In this document: positions 42,262 to 53,220 of the stretch, one piece after another
How positions within the stretch are numbered: position 1 is the first letter of the stretch
Layout: the number at the start of each line of letters is the position of its first letter
Assembly (NCBI RefSeq): GCF_000300975.2
Contig: NZ_AEEC02000014.1
Location: forward strand, 1-64,000
Direction of reading: 5' to 3'
From: Herbaspirillum frisingense GSF30
GTDB taxonomy: Bacteria; Pseudomonadota; Gammaproteobacteria; Burkholderiales; Burkholderiaceae_D
Length of the DNA stretch: 64,000 bases
Made by a program: the position numbers and the translations under genes
The notes under the pieces: generated by a model
What the model was told of the DNA's origin: nothing
Seen by the model: only the letters and a program-made list of their open reading frames with translations
Database searches by the model: none

Positions 42262-42576
42262 GTGCCACGCTCCTCTGCTGCCGTCACTACCGTGTTTGCC
42301 TCGCTGACCCTGGGCGCCGTACTGGCTGCCTGCAGTGCCTCGCGCGAAAGCGCCGACGCCGCTGCCGGCCCCGGCCAGTGCGATGCCTCCCGTGCCGATC
42401 ACCTGATCGGCGAGAACCTGAGCGGCTACCTGGAACGCCAGGCCCAGGCCGAATCGGGCGCGGCCGAGGTGCGCGTGCTCAAGCCTGACGACGTGGTCAC
42501 GATGGAATTCAATCCGCGCCGCCTCAACCTCTACATCGATCCCGGCAAGGTCATCATCAAGGTCGCCTGCGGCTGA
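42262..42576 (+). CDS. Peptidase inhibitor I78 family lipoprotein
   Basis: 104 residues. A signal peptide ends in the lipobox LAAC (residue about 24). The mature part has the I78 pattern: a first cysteine (GQCDASRADHLIGENL), VRVLKPDDVVTMEFNPRRLN, then a closing cysteine in IIKVACG. Family members inhibit serine proteases of the subtilisin and trypsin type. The target here is unknown. It sits between trxB and smr on the same strand. Confidence 0.85.
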   Translation: MPRSSAAVTTVFASLTLGAVLAACSASRESADAAAGPGQCDASRADHLIGENLSGYLERQAQAESGAAEVRVLKPDDVVTMEFNPRRLNLYIDPGKVIIKVACG

Positions 42577-42661
42577 GGCCTGCGATCACGCTGTCGAGCG
42601 ACTGCACTTCTGCTAAAGTTGCCAGCTCAGGGAAACGTAGGCTACAGGGTTGGGTGCTGTC

Positions 42662-43315
42662 ATGGCGACAATGAAGGACTTCTCGGCGCTCAAGGGATTG
42701 CGCCGCGATCTGCAGGAACAGGAAAAAGCGCGCGCGCTGGCCTTGGCCGAGCGCCAGCGTCAGGAAGCGGCCGCCCGCGAGGAGGCCAATCTGTTCCGCC
42801 ACAGCATCGGCCAGGTGGCGCCGCTGCATCAGCGGGTGGTCGACAAGACCCTTCACCTGCCCGATCCCCCCTTGCCCATTCCACGCCAGCACATCGCCGA
42901 TGAACAGGCGGCGCTGCTGGAGTCGCTCTCCGACGAATTCACCATCGAAACCCTGATGGACAGCGACGAGAACCTCAGTTTCGCCCGCCCTGGCGTGGGT
43001 GCCGATGTGCTCGGCAAGCTGCGGCGCGGCAACTGGGTGATCCAGGCCCAGCTCGACCTGCACGGTTATCGCCGCGATCAGGCGCGTGAAGCGCTGGGCG
43101 AATTCCTGCGCCAGTCACGCCGGCGCGGTCTGCGCTGCGTGCGCATCATCCACGGCAAGGGACTGGGTTCGGTCAACAAGGAGCCCGTGCTCAAGCACAA
43201 GGTACGCAACTGGCTCGCGCAAAAAGATGAAGTGATGGCCTTCTGCCAGGCCCGCGCCGCCGATGGCGGGGCCGGTGCGCTGGTGGTGCTGCTCAAGTCC
43301 AGCGAGCGCAGCTAA
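42662..43315 (+). CDS. Smr domain protein
   Basis: 217 residues. The C-terminal Smr domain shows LDLHGYRRDQAREALGEFL, then VRIIHGKGLGS and the closing VKHKV-like NWLAQ segment. Related SmrB acts as an endonuclease on mRNA at collided ribosomes, while MutS2-type Smr domains nick DNA. The N-terminal half is charged and probably helical. Start candidates are ATG at 42650, 42662 and 42671. I choose MATMKDFSALKG. It is convergent with the LRR-kinase gene. Confidence 0.88.
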   Translation: MATMKDFSALKGLRRDLQEQEKARALALAERQRQEAAAREEANLFRHSIGQVAPLHQRVVDKTLHLPDPPLPIPRQHIADEQAALLESLSDEFTIETLMDSDENLSFARPGVGADVLGKLRRGNWVIQAQLDLHGYRRDQAREALGEFLRQSRRRGLRCVRIIHGKGLGSVNKEPVLKHKVRNWLAQKDEVMAFCQARAADGGAGALVVLLKSSERS

Positions 43316-43329
43316 GGCCCGCAGCCCGC

Positions 43330-44640
43330 CTACGCAAGTTCGTCGAGCATGGCCACAATGGCCTCGAAATGCGGGCGCGACGCCGCATCCGCCGACAGGC
43401 AGGCCTGCCGCAATCCGGCCAGCACCGCCCGTCCCTTTTCCTCGGCCGGCTGGCTGTGTGCCAGCAACTCTTCCAGCAGACAACCGTAAGCCCGCACCTC
43501 CATGGCCTGCACGCCCCAGGCATGGGGCTTGGCGGTGTCGTAGAACCAGGCCGCACCGAAGTCGCCCAGCAGCGCCGCACCGGAACGATGCAGGATATTG
43601 TGGGCATACAGGTCGCCATGGACGATGCCCTGCGCATGCAGGTGCGCCGCCGCCGAAGCGATATCGCGCGCGATCGCCAGCGCCTGCGACCACGGCAGCG
43701 CCATCGCTTCGGGATACACGTCGCGGGTGCAGGACTGCAGACTGGGCGGCCCGGCCAGGTTGGCATAGTCCGGATCGATCAGCGGCATCACCAATCCCGC
43801 CACGCCCTGCGGATGTCCCTGCAGGCGGCCCAGCACCGGAATCAGCCCGCGATGCCGGCCTGCCATGATGCAGGCGGCCATTTCGCGTTCCGGCAGGCCA
43901 TCGCTGGTGACGGCGCCCTTGAAGAGCTTGACCGCCACCGGCTGTGGCGCACCATCGACATGCCAGCGGGCGGCATGGATCACCCCGGAGGCGCCCTCGC
44001 CCAGCTTGTCCTGCAGCTGCAGATCGTCCCAGGCGATGTCCGCCACCTGCGCCAGGCCATCGGCCCGTTCTTCCACCGGCGCGCACCAGGGGTTGCCGGC
44101 CATGGCCAGCCAGCTCAGTCGCGGCAAGGTCAACAGCCAGTGCGGGAATTCTTCCAGCGCATTGGCGGCCAGGCGCAGCAGTTCCAGATTGCGGCAGGCC
44201 GCCAGTTCTGGCGGCAAGGCGCGCAGGCGGTTACCGGCCAGCATCAGCTTTTGCAAGGGCCGGCAACGGCCGATGCTGGCCGGCAGTGCCTCGATGCGAT
44301 TGTCGGTCAATACCAGCCAGCGCAACGAGGGCGGCAGGGAGTCGGCCGGCACCGTTGCGATCTGGTTGGCCTTGAAGCCGATCATCTCCAGCGACGGGCA
44401 ACGGCCGAGGACAGCTGGCAATTCGGTGAACAGATTGTCGGAACAGAAGACGATGCGCAGCCGCGTCAGGCGTGGCAGGTCGTCCGGCAAGGCGCTGAGC
44501 TGGTTGCCGCTCAGATCGAGGATTTCCAGCGTATCGGCCAGGGTGAAAATCTCCGGCGGGAATTCACGCAGGCCGCAAGACAGTGAAAGCCGCGTCACGC
44601 CAGCCAACTCGCCACTACGCAATTGTTCCAGGGTATGCAT
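43330..44640 (-). CDS. Leucine-rich-repeat protein kinase fusion
   Basis: 436 residues, no signal or membrane segment. Residues about 15-190 form seven or so leucine-rich repeats (LEILDLSGNQLSALPDDL, LRWLVLTDNRIEALPASI). Residues 205-436 form a protein kinase fold: glycine loop GEGASG (214-219), VAVK with Lys 238, catalytic loop HGDLYAHN (Asp 343, with HGD for HRD) and DFG at 360-362. All core residues remain, so activity is likely. Substrate unknown. Such fusions exist in some pseudomonads and Burkholderiales. It lies between smr and a radical SAM gene. Confidence 0.9.
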   Translation of the reverse strand: MHTLEQLRSGELAGVTRLSLSCGLREFPPEIFTLADTLEILDLSGNQLSALPDDLPRLTRLRIVFCSDNLFTELPAVLGRCPSLEMIGFKANQIATVPADSLPPSLRWLVLTDNRIEALPASIGRCRPLQKLMLAGNRLRALPPELAACRNLELLRLAANALEEFPHWLLTLPRLSWLAMAGNPWCAPVEERADGLAQVADIAWDDLQLQDKLGEGASGVIHAARWHVDGAPQPVAVKLFKGAVTSDGLPEREMAACIMAGRHRGLIPVLGRLQGHPQGVAGLVMPLIDPDYANLAGPPSLQSCTRDVYPEAMALPWSQALAIARDIASAAAHLHAQGIVHGDLYAHNILHRSGAALLGDFGAAWFYDTAKPHAWGVQAMEVRAYGCLLEELLAHSQPAEEKGRAVLAGLRQACLSADAASRPHFEAIVAMLDELA

Positions 44641-44705
44641 GCAAAAAAGCCTGATTCGATCAAAGCGCGCAGTGTACCAGCCAAGCCCCTCCGCAAGACT
44701 TCAGT

Positions 44706-46013
44706 TCAGAACAGATCAAGCTGATCATCCTTGCCCCGCTTGCCCTGCCCGCCCCGGGCCGTCGGCACCAGCAACGGCCGCCGGAAACGGCTGGCATCCA
44801 GCGTGGCGAAGGCGCGGTTGCGATGGTCGATGCCCAGCCGGCGACTGGCCTTGTCGAAGCGCTGCTGCAGGAGCTCGGCCCAGACACCGGTGCCGCGCAT
44901 GCGGGTGGCGAAATCGGCGTCGTAATCCTTGCCACCCCGCATGTCCTGGATGCGGTTCATCACCCGTGCCGCCCGGTTCGGGAAGTGCGCCTGCAGCCAC
45001 TGCCTGAACAAGGGGCTGACTTCCCATGGCAGGCGCAGCACGATATAGCCGGCCTGGCTGGCACCGGCTTCCACGGCCGCTTCCATGACCCGCTCCAGGT
45101 CCGGCTCGGTGACGAAGGGAATCACCGGCGCAATCGATACGCTCACTGGAATACCTGCCTCGGCGAGCGTACGGATCACCCGCAGGCGCCGCGCCGGACT
45201 GGCCGCCCTGGGTTCCAGGGCGCGGGCGATGACCGGGTCCAGCGTGGTGATGGTGACGGCGGCAATGGCCTGGCGCTTGGCTGCCATCGCCGCCAGCAGG
45301 TCGATGTCACGCTCGATCAGGGACGACTTGGTGATCAGGGCCACCGGGTTTTCGCAATCGTGCAGGATCTGCAGGATGCGGCGGGTCAACTGGCGCTCGC
45401 GCTCGATGGGCTGGTAGGCGTCGGTATTGATGCCCACCGTGATGGTGTCAGGCTGGTAGGACGGCCGGGCCAGCTCGCGCAGCAATAGTTCCGGGGCATT
45501 GGTCTTGGCCACCAGCCGGCTTTCGAAATCCAGGCCCGGCGAGAGGCCCAGGTAGCTGTGCGAGGGTCGGGCAAAACAGTAGATGCAGCCGTGCTCGCAG
45601 CCGCGGTAAGGATTCAGGGACAGCGAGAACGGCAAGTCGGGCGAGGCATTGCGGCTGATGATGGACTTGGCCGTCTCTTCCGTGACGATGGTCTTCAGGC
45701 GCGGCGGTTCCTCGTCCTGTTCGCCAGCATCGGTGGTCTCGGTCTGTTCCGCGCCAGCGGCCGGTTCACCGGTCGATGGACCATCACCGGCAAATTGCAG
45801 AGGCTGCCAGCCATCATCGAATTCCTCGCGGTTCACCGATTCGTAGCGCCCGCGCAGGTTGGTGACCGCACCCCGCCCCTTTTGCGCCACCTGTTGGCGA
45901 TGGATGAAGGTAGCCGGTGTGATGGTCGCATCATCGTCGGCCGAGGACGATGGCGCCGGCTGGTCAGGAAACGGCCGGGCGATGCCCTGTGGGAATTTGG
46001 GGAAGGAAGCCAT
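44706..46013 (-). CDS. PA0069-family radical SAM protein, probably SOS-controlled
   Basis: 435 residues. The radical SAM cysteines C139-x3-C143-x2-C146 are in YRGCEHGCIYCFARP. The fold and later motifs (IAPVIPFVTEPDLERVM) match the spore-photoproduct-lyase-like group (COG1533) often called DNA repair photolyases, although no reaction is proven for this family. The first 100 residues are poorly conserved and acidic. MASFPKFPQG at 46013 is chosen because a LexA box covers 46037-46056. A longer frame to 46052 would start inside that box. Confidence 0.88.
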   Translation of the reverse strand: MASFPKFPQGIARPFPDQPAPSSSADDDATITPATFIHRQQVAQKGRGAVTNLRGRYESVNREEFDDGWQPLQFAGDGPSTGEPAAGAEQTETTDAGEQDEEPPRLKTIVTEETAKSIISRNASPDLPFSLSLNPYRGCEHGCIYCFARPSHSYLGLSPGLDFESRLVAKTNAPELLLRELARPSYQPDTITVGINTDAYQPIERERQLTRRILQILHDCENPVALITKSSLIERDIDLLAAMAAKRQAIAAVTITTLDPVIARALEPRAASPARRLRVIRTLAEAGIPVSVSIAPVIPFVTEPDLERVMEAAVEAGASQAGYIVLRLPWEVSPLFRQWLQAHFPNRAARVMNRIQDMRGGKDYDADFATRMRGTGVWAELLQQRFDKASRRLGIDHRNRAFATLDASRFRRPLLVPTARGGQGKRGKDDQLDLF

Positions 46014-46036
46014 AGCTAGCTGATTTAGCTGAATAA

Positions 46037-46056
46037 TACTGTATATATACACAGTA
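46037..46056 (-). promoter_or_regulatory. LexA (SOS) box
   Basis: TACTGTATATATACACAGTA on the plus strand differs by one base from the E. coli LexA consensus and keeps CTGT-N8-ACAG. It lies 24 bases before the radical SAM start and 166 bases before the divergent sigma-54 activator, so the radical SAM gene is the likely target. Confidence 0.8.
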
Positions 46057-46221
46057 TATTGCCCACACTTCCAGCCGCCTGCAAACCCTGTTTCAATTTA
46101 GCCGGCTGCCGGATTAATCAGGTATGCTTGTTCACCCCAGGCTTCCCGAAAGATAAGAAATAGAACACCGGGCAGACACGAAGACAGGGCATAAGGATCG
46201 CAAAGGTCCAAGGAGACAAGG

Positions 46222-48255
46222 ATGCAATACCAGGCAAACCGGCCAGGCGCCGGTGCATTGCTGGGCGCAGCGCCCCTGGTGCAGGCCACGGCCGACGGCG
46301 AGCCGGACCTGCAGGCCATTGCGCGCTCGCACCAGCGCAGTTCTTCCTACGGCATCACTCGCGGTCAGCGGCCCGATCTGGAACAGCTCTCGCGTGCCGA
46401 CCTGGCGCAGACGCTGGAGGCCAGCCAGTCACTGTCCGGCCATGCCCGGCCGGTGATGGAAACCCTCTACGACCAGATTCGCAATACCCACAGCATGGTG
46501 ATCCTGTCGGACGCCGAAGGCACCATCATCCATACCCTGGGCGACCGCGATTTCCTGGCCAAGGCCGACCGCGTGGCGCTCGGTCCCGGCGGGCGCTGGT
46601 CGGAGCAGTTGCGCGGCACCAATGCCATCGGTACGGCCCTGTTCGAACAGAAACCGACCACGGTCCACGCCCAGCAGCACTACCTGGATGCCAATCGCTT
46701 CCTGACCTGCTCGGCAGCCCCCATCTTCGACCATCGCGGCAAGGTGCTGGGAGTGCTGGACGTGTCGGGCGAATGCGGCAGCTTCCACAAGCACACCATG
46801 GCCCTGGTGCGCATGTCGGCGCAGATGATAGAAAACCACCTGCTGGCCGGCAGTTTTCCCGATTGCATCACCCTGCACTTCCACAGCCGCGCCGAATTCG
46901 TGGGCACGCTGGTGGAGGGTATCGTCAGCTTCACGCCGGGCGGACGTTTCCTGGCGGCCAACCGCAGTGCCCAGTTCCAGCTGGGCCTGACGCTGGCGGC
47001 ACTGCAGTCGCATACCTTCACCTCGCTGTTCGGGGTGCCGTTGTCGCTGTTGTTCGAGCAGCACCGCAAGGCCGCGCCCGGCCTGCTGGAGCTGTGCCTG
47101 CACAATGGCATCCGCATCCACGGTCGCGCCGAGCTGCGGCTGCGCGACCAGCATTTCCAGAACGCCCGTGAAGCAGTCATCGAGGCGCCAGAACTTGGAA
47201 CGGCGCCAGCAGCGGCAGCAGCGTCTGCACCCGCGTTGGCGCCGGCCTGCCACCCACCGGCCGTGCGCGGACCTGCAGACCTGCCCGATCTGCAGGCGCT
47301 GGAGACCGGCGACGCCCGCATGAGCGACATCATCGGCAAGCTGCGCCGGGTGATCGACCGCGCCATCCCGGTCTTGATCACCGGCGAGACCGGCACCGGC
47401 AAGGAGTGGCTGGCGCAGGCCATCCACCGCGCCAGCGCCTGTTCGCGTAGGGCGCAAAGCCAGGGGATGGCGGCGCCCTTTGTGGCGGTCAACTGCTCGG
47501 CCATTCCGGAAAACCTGATCGAAGCCGAACTGTTCGGCTATGAAGACGGCGCCTTCACCGGCGCGCGCCGCAAGGGTGCCATCGGCAAGATCGCGCAAGC
47601 CCAGGGCGGCACGCTGTTCCTCGATGAAATCGGCGACATGCCATTGTCACTGCAGGGTCGTTTGTTGCGGGTGCTGCAGGAGCGTGCCGTCACGCCGCTG
47701 GGCAGCCAGCGTGTGATCCCGGTGGAATTCGCACTGGTGTGCGCCACCAACCAGCCGCTACGCGAGATGGCAGCGCGCCATGCCTTCCGCGAAGACCTGT
47801 ACTACCGCATCAATGGCTTGCAGGTCAGGCTGCCCGCCCTGCGCGAACGCAGCGACCTGGATTGCCTGATCGAGCGCATCCTGCAGGAAGAAGGCGGCCC
47901 GCAGGCGCCGCGCTTCGATGCCCAGGCCCTGGCGCTGCTGCATGCCAGCCGCTGGCCGGGCAACCTGCGGCAATTGTCCAACCTGGTCCGCACCGCGCTG
48001 GCCATGGCCGAGGGCGAAGCAGCCATCAGCCTGCGGCATCTGCCGGACGACTTCCTCGAAGACGCGGCGGCCAGCTCCCCGCTGGCCAGCGTTGACGACG
48101 AACCACCCTCTCCGCCACTTTCCATGCAGGACACCGAATGGGCCGCCATCGAACGCGCATTGCGCAGGCATGACGGCAATGTCAGCGCTGCCGCCAAGGC
48201 GCTCGGGGTGTCGCGCAATACGCTGTACCGTCGCTTCAAGTCACGCGGGCACTGA
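46222..48255 (+). CDS. Sigma-54-dependent activator, AcoR-like
   Basis: 677 residues. An N-terminal GAF-like sensor (about 75-220) is followed by a PAS-like part and the AAA+ domain with Walker A GETGTGKE (about 388) and the sigma-54 loop GAFTGAR (about 443). A Fis-type helix-turn-helix closes the protein (NVSAAAKALGVSRNTLYRRFK). Start MQYQANRPGAG has AGGAG before it. It faces the DUF779 and aldehyde dehydrogenase genes, and a -24/-12 promoter lies before the latter, so these are its probable targets, induced by an alcohol, aldehyde or acetoin. Confidence 0.93.
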   Translation: MQYQANRPGAGALLGAAPLVQATADGEPDLQAIARSHQRSSSYGITRGQRPDLEQLSRADLAQTLEASQSLSGHARPVMETLYDQIRNTHSMVILSDAEGTIIHTLGDRDFLAKADRVALGPGGRWSEQLRGTNAIGTALFEQKPTTVHAQQHYLDANRFLTCSAAPIFDHRGKVLGVLDVSGECGSFHKHTMALVRMSAQMIENHLLAGSFPDCITLHFHSRAEFVGTLVEGIVSFTPGGRFLAANRSAQFQLGLTLAALQSHTFTSLFGVPLSLLFEQHRKAAPGLLELCLHNGIRIHGRAELRLRDQHFQNAREAVIEAPELGTAPAAAAASAPALAPACHPPAVRGPADLPDLQALETGDARMSDIIGKLRRVIDRAIPVLITGETGTGKEWLAQAIHRASACSRRAQSQGMAAPFVAVNCSAIPENLIEAELFGYEDGAFTGARRKGAIGKIAQAQGGTLFLDEIGDMPLSLQGRLLRVLQERAVTPLGSQRVIPVEFALVCATNQPLREMAARHAFREDLYYRINGLQVRLPALRERSDLDCLIERILQEEGGPQAPRFDAQALALLHASRWPGNLRQLSNLVRTALAMAEGEAAISLRHLPDDFLEDAAASSPLASVDDEPPSPPLSMQDTEWAAIERALRRHDGNVSAAAKALGVSRNTLYRRFKSRGH

Positions 48256-48616
48256 GCGGTTCCAGAGCGTCATATTCTTCATCGGAAAACAGCCGCGAGC
48301 GCGTCAGGAAGCGCTTGCCGCTGCCATTCTCCAGCGAGAACATGCCACCGTTGCCATTGACCACGTCAATGATCAGCTGCGTGTGCTTCCAGTACTCGAA
48401 CTGGTCGGCGCCGATGTAGAACGGCACGCCGTCGATCTCCCCCAGGTACACATCGGTGTCGCCCAAGGTGAAGTCTCCTTCGGGGTAGCACATTGGCGCG
48501 CTGCCATCGCAGCAGCCGCCGGACTGGAAAAAGATCAAAGCGCCATGGCGTGTCTTCAACTGGCGCAGCAGTGCCACCGTGGCGTCGGTGGCGGTAACCC
48601 GGGGTAAGGCGCTCAT
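48236..48616 (-). CDS. DUF779 family protein
   Basis: 126 residues. The core FFQSGGCCDGSAPMCYPEGDF carries the vicinal cysteines typical of DUF779, then GVPFYIGADQFEYWKHTQLIIDVV. Genes of this family sit next to ExaC-type aldehyde dehydrogenases. Function unknown, a metal or thiol role is a guess. Start at 48616 has AGGAG at 7 bases. An ATG two codons upstream would sit only 1 base from it. Its end overlaps the sigma-54 activator gene by 20 bases on the other strand. Confidence 0.88.
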   Translation of the reverse strand: MSALPRVTATDATVALLRQLKTRHGALIFFQSGGCCDGSAPMCYPEGDFTLGDTDVYLGEIDGVPFYIGADQFEYWKHTQLIIDVVNGNGGMFSLENGSGKRFLTRSRLFSDEEYDALEPLSARVT

Positions 48617-48641
48617 CGGCATGCTCCTGGAAAGTCCACAT

Positions 48642-48678
48642 AAAAAAGGCGCCGGCCGTGGGAGAACGGACCGGCGCC
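48642..48678 (-). terminator. Terminator between aldehyde dehydrogenase and DUF779 genes
   Basis: Minus strand GGCGCCGG-t-CCGT / ACGG-c-CCGGCGCC stem with six T. It lies 54 bases past the dehydrogenase stop and 26 bases before the DUF779 start. Confidence 0.75.
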
Positions 48679-48731
48679 CAAGCTGCCTTGCTGCAAGGAG
48701 CCAAGGAGACAAACGAAGGATCGGAACCCGA

Positions 48732-50252
48732 TCAGAAGAAGCCCAGCGCCTTGGGGCTGTAGCTGACCAGCAGGTTCTTGGTCTGCTGGTAGTGGTCCAG
48801 CATCATCTTGTGGTTTTCACGACCGATGCCGGATTGCTTGTAGCCACCGAAGGCCGCATGCGCCGGATACAGGTGATAGCAGTTGGTCCACACGCGCCCG
48901 GCCTGGATCTCGCGGCCCATGCGGAAGGCACGGGTGCCATCGCGGGTCCATAGGCCTGCACCCAGGCCGTAGAGGGTGTCGTTGGCGATGGCCAGGGCTT
49001 CTTCCTCATCCTTGAAGGTGGTCACCGAGACCACCGGGCCGAAGATTTCTTCCTGGAAGATGCGCATCTTGTTGTTGCCCTCGAACACCGTCGGCTTGAC
49101 GTAGTAACCCGAGGCCAGGTCACCGCCCAGTGCTTCACGACCGCCGCCGGCCAGCACCTTGGCGCCTTCCTGCTTGCCGATGTCGATGTAGGACAGGATC
49201 TTTTCCAGCTGCTCCTGCGAGGCTTGCGCACCGATCATGGTGCTCTTGTCCAGCGGGTTGCCCTGCTTGATGGCAGCCACGCGCTTCAGGGCGCGTTCGA
49301 TGAAGCGCTCGTAGATCGATTCCTGCACCAGCACGCGCGAGGGGCAGGTGCAGACTTCACCCTGGTTCAGGGCGAACATGGCGAAACCTTCCAGGGCCTT
49401 GTCGAAGAAGTCGTCATCCTTGTCCAGCACGTCGGCGAAGAAGATGTTGGGCGACTTGCCGCCCAGCTCCAGGGTCACCGGGATCAGGTTCTGGGAGGCG
49501 TATTGCATGATCAGGCGACCGGTGGTGGTCTCGCCGGTGAAGGCGATCTTGGCGATGCGCTTGTTGGAGGCCAGCGGCTTGCCGGCTTCCACGCCAAAGC
49601 CCTGCACGATATTGAGCACGCCCGGCGGGATCAGGTCGGCGATCAGTTCGATCAACACCATGATGGAGGCCGGCGTCTGTTCGGCCGGCTTCAACACCAC
49701 GCAATTGCCCGCAGCCAGCGCCGGCGCCAGCTTCCACACCGCCATCAGGATGGGGAAATTCCAGGGAATGATCTGGCCCACCACGCCTAGCGGCTCATGG
49801 AAGTGATAGGCATAGGTGTCGTTGTCGATGGTGCCGATGCTGCCTTCCTGGGTGCGCACGGCGGCGGCGAAGTAGCGGAAATGGTCGATCGCCAGCGGGA
49901 TGTCTGCAGCCATGGTTTCGCGGATCGGCTTGCCGTTGTCCAGGGTCTCGGCGGTGGCCAGCAGCTCCAGATTGGCTTCCATGCGGTCGGCGATCTTCAA
50001 CAGCAGGTTGGCACGATCGGTGGGCGAGGTCTTGCCCCAGCTCTTCTTGGCGGCATGGGCGGCGTCCAGCGCCAGCTCCACGTCCTCGGCGCTGGAACGG
50101 GCCACTTCACAGAAGGCGCGTCCGATCACCGGGCTGATGTTCTCGAAGTATTCCCCCTTCACCGGCGGGACGAATTTGCCGCCGATGAAGTTGTCGTAAC
50201 GTTGCTTGAAAGGGTCACGTACGCCGAGTTTGCTGATGTCTGCCAGGTTCAT
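48732..50252 (-). CDS. exaC: NAD-dependent aldehyde dehydrogenase, ExaC type
   Basis: Oxidises acetaldehyde and similar aldehydes to acids. 506 residues. [20 protein letters not shown] is the cofactor region, [10 protein letters not shown] holds the general-base Glu, and [11 protein letters not shown] the nucleophile Cys. The whole sequence resembles Pseudomonas ExaC/AcoD. Start [10 protein letters not shown] has CGGAGA before it. The open frame continues 72 codons upstream across the sigma-54 promoter, so the longer form is rejected. Regulation by the neighbouring AcoR-like activator is inferred. Confidence 0.93.
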   Translation of the reverse strand: MNLADISKLGVRDPFKQRYDNFIGGKFVPPVKGEYFENISPVIGRAFCEVARSSAEDVELALDAAHAAKKSWGKTSPTDRANLLLKIADRMEANLELLATAETLDNGKPIRETMAADIPLAIDHFRYFAAAVRTQEGSIGTIDNDTYAYHFHEPLGVVGQIIPWNFPILMAVWKLAPALAAGNCVVLKPAEQTPASIMVLIELIADLIPPGVLNIVQGFGVEAGKPLASNKRIAKIAFTGETTTGRLIMQYASQNLIPVTLELGGKSPNIFFADVLDKDDDFFDKALEGFAMFALNQGEVCTCPSRVLVQESIYERFIERALKRVAAIKQGNPLDKSTMIGAQASQEQLEKILSYIDIGKQEGAKVLAGGGREALGGDLASGYYVKPTVFEGNNKMRIFQEEIFGPVVSVTTFKDEEEALAIANDTLYGLGAGLWTRDGTRAFRMGREIQAGRVWTNCYHLYPAHAAFGGYKQSGIGRENHKMMLDHYQQTKNLLVSYSPKALGFF

Positions 50253-50325
50253 GTCGTCTCCGTTATGGTGATGGTTGAAATCCCGCACGCATCGATGGCC
50301 GCGGCGGGCGTTCGACCTCCTGAGG

Positions 50326-50341
50326 GGCAAATCGCATGCCA
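50326..50341 (-). promoter_or_regulatory. Sigma-54 promoter of the aldehyde dehydrogenase gene
   Basis: Minus strand TGGCATGCGATTTGCC: the -24 GG and -12 GC are 10 bases apart, as required. A start near 50315 gives a leader of about 63 bases. Upstream, repeats of TGTCA (50396 and 50406) and GCAACAG (50438 and 50448) each lie one helical turn apart and could be activator sites. Confidence 0.75.
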
Positions 50342-50474
50342 GCCGGCAGAGGCCCGTCCCAGGCGGCCCAGCGGCCTGTACCACCGGTGTGGCGCTGTCA
50401 CGCTGTGTCAGACTGGCGCAATCCGTCACGCCACGGCGCAACAGACTGCAACAGCTTTCCGGCTGCAATGGACG

Positions 50475-50499
50475 TAAAAAAACCGGCCAGCGGCCGGTC
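50475..50499 (-). terminator. Terminator after glnB
   Basis: Minus strand ACCGGCC / GGCCGGT stem with a 3-base loop and seven T, 21 bases past the glnB stop. Confidence 0.85.
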
Positions 50500-50519
50500 T
50501 CGGGGAGAGCGGAACCTGC

Positions 50520-50981
<462 letters not shown>

Positions 50982-51037
50982 TCAGGCTCGCCTAGCTTTC
51001 AACCACCCTGCGCAAGCGAGCCCTCAAAAAGCCGGTT

Positions 51038-53095
<2,058 letters not shown>

Positions 53096-53220
53096 ATCGT
53101 GCGGACTTTCTTGCTCTGTGCGGGTCGCCGCGATGGCGACGCGTTCTGTCGGTTTTGCGTAGAATGCCTGTTCGAGCGGGGCCGTGGGCCGCGCCTTCTT
53201 ATGCAGGTCACTCGCAGTCC

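Noticed and set aside
46014-46052. N-terminal extension of the radical SAM gene to 46052
   Set aside because: The extra 13 codons would begin inside the LexA box, which makes the start at 46013 far more likely.
50253-50468. 72-codon N-terminal extension of the aldehyde dehydrogenase
   Set aside because: It crosses the sigma-54 promoter and does not resemble the family.
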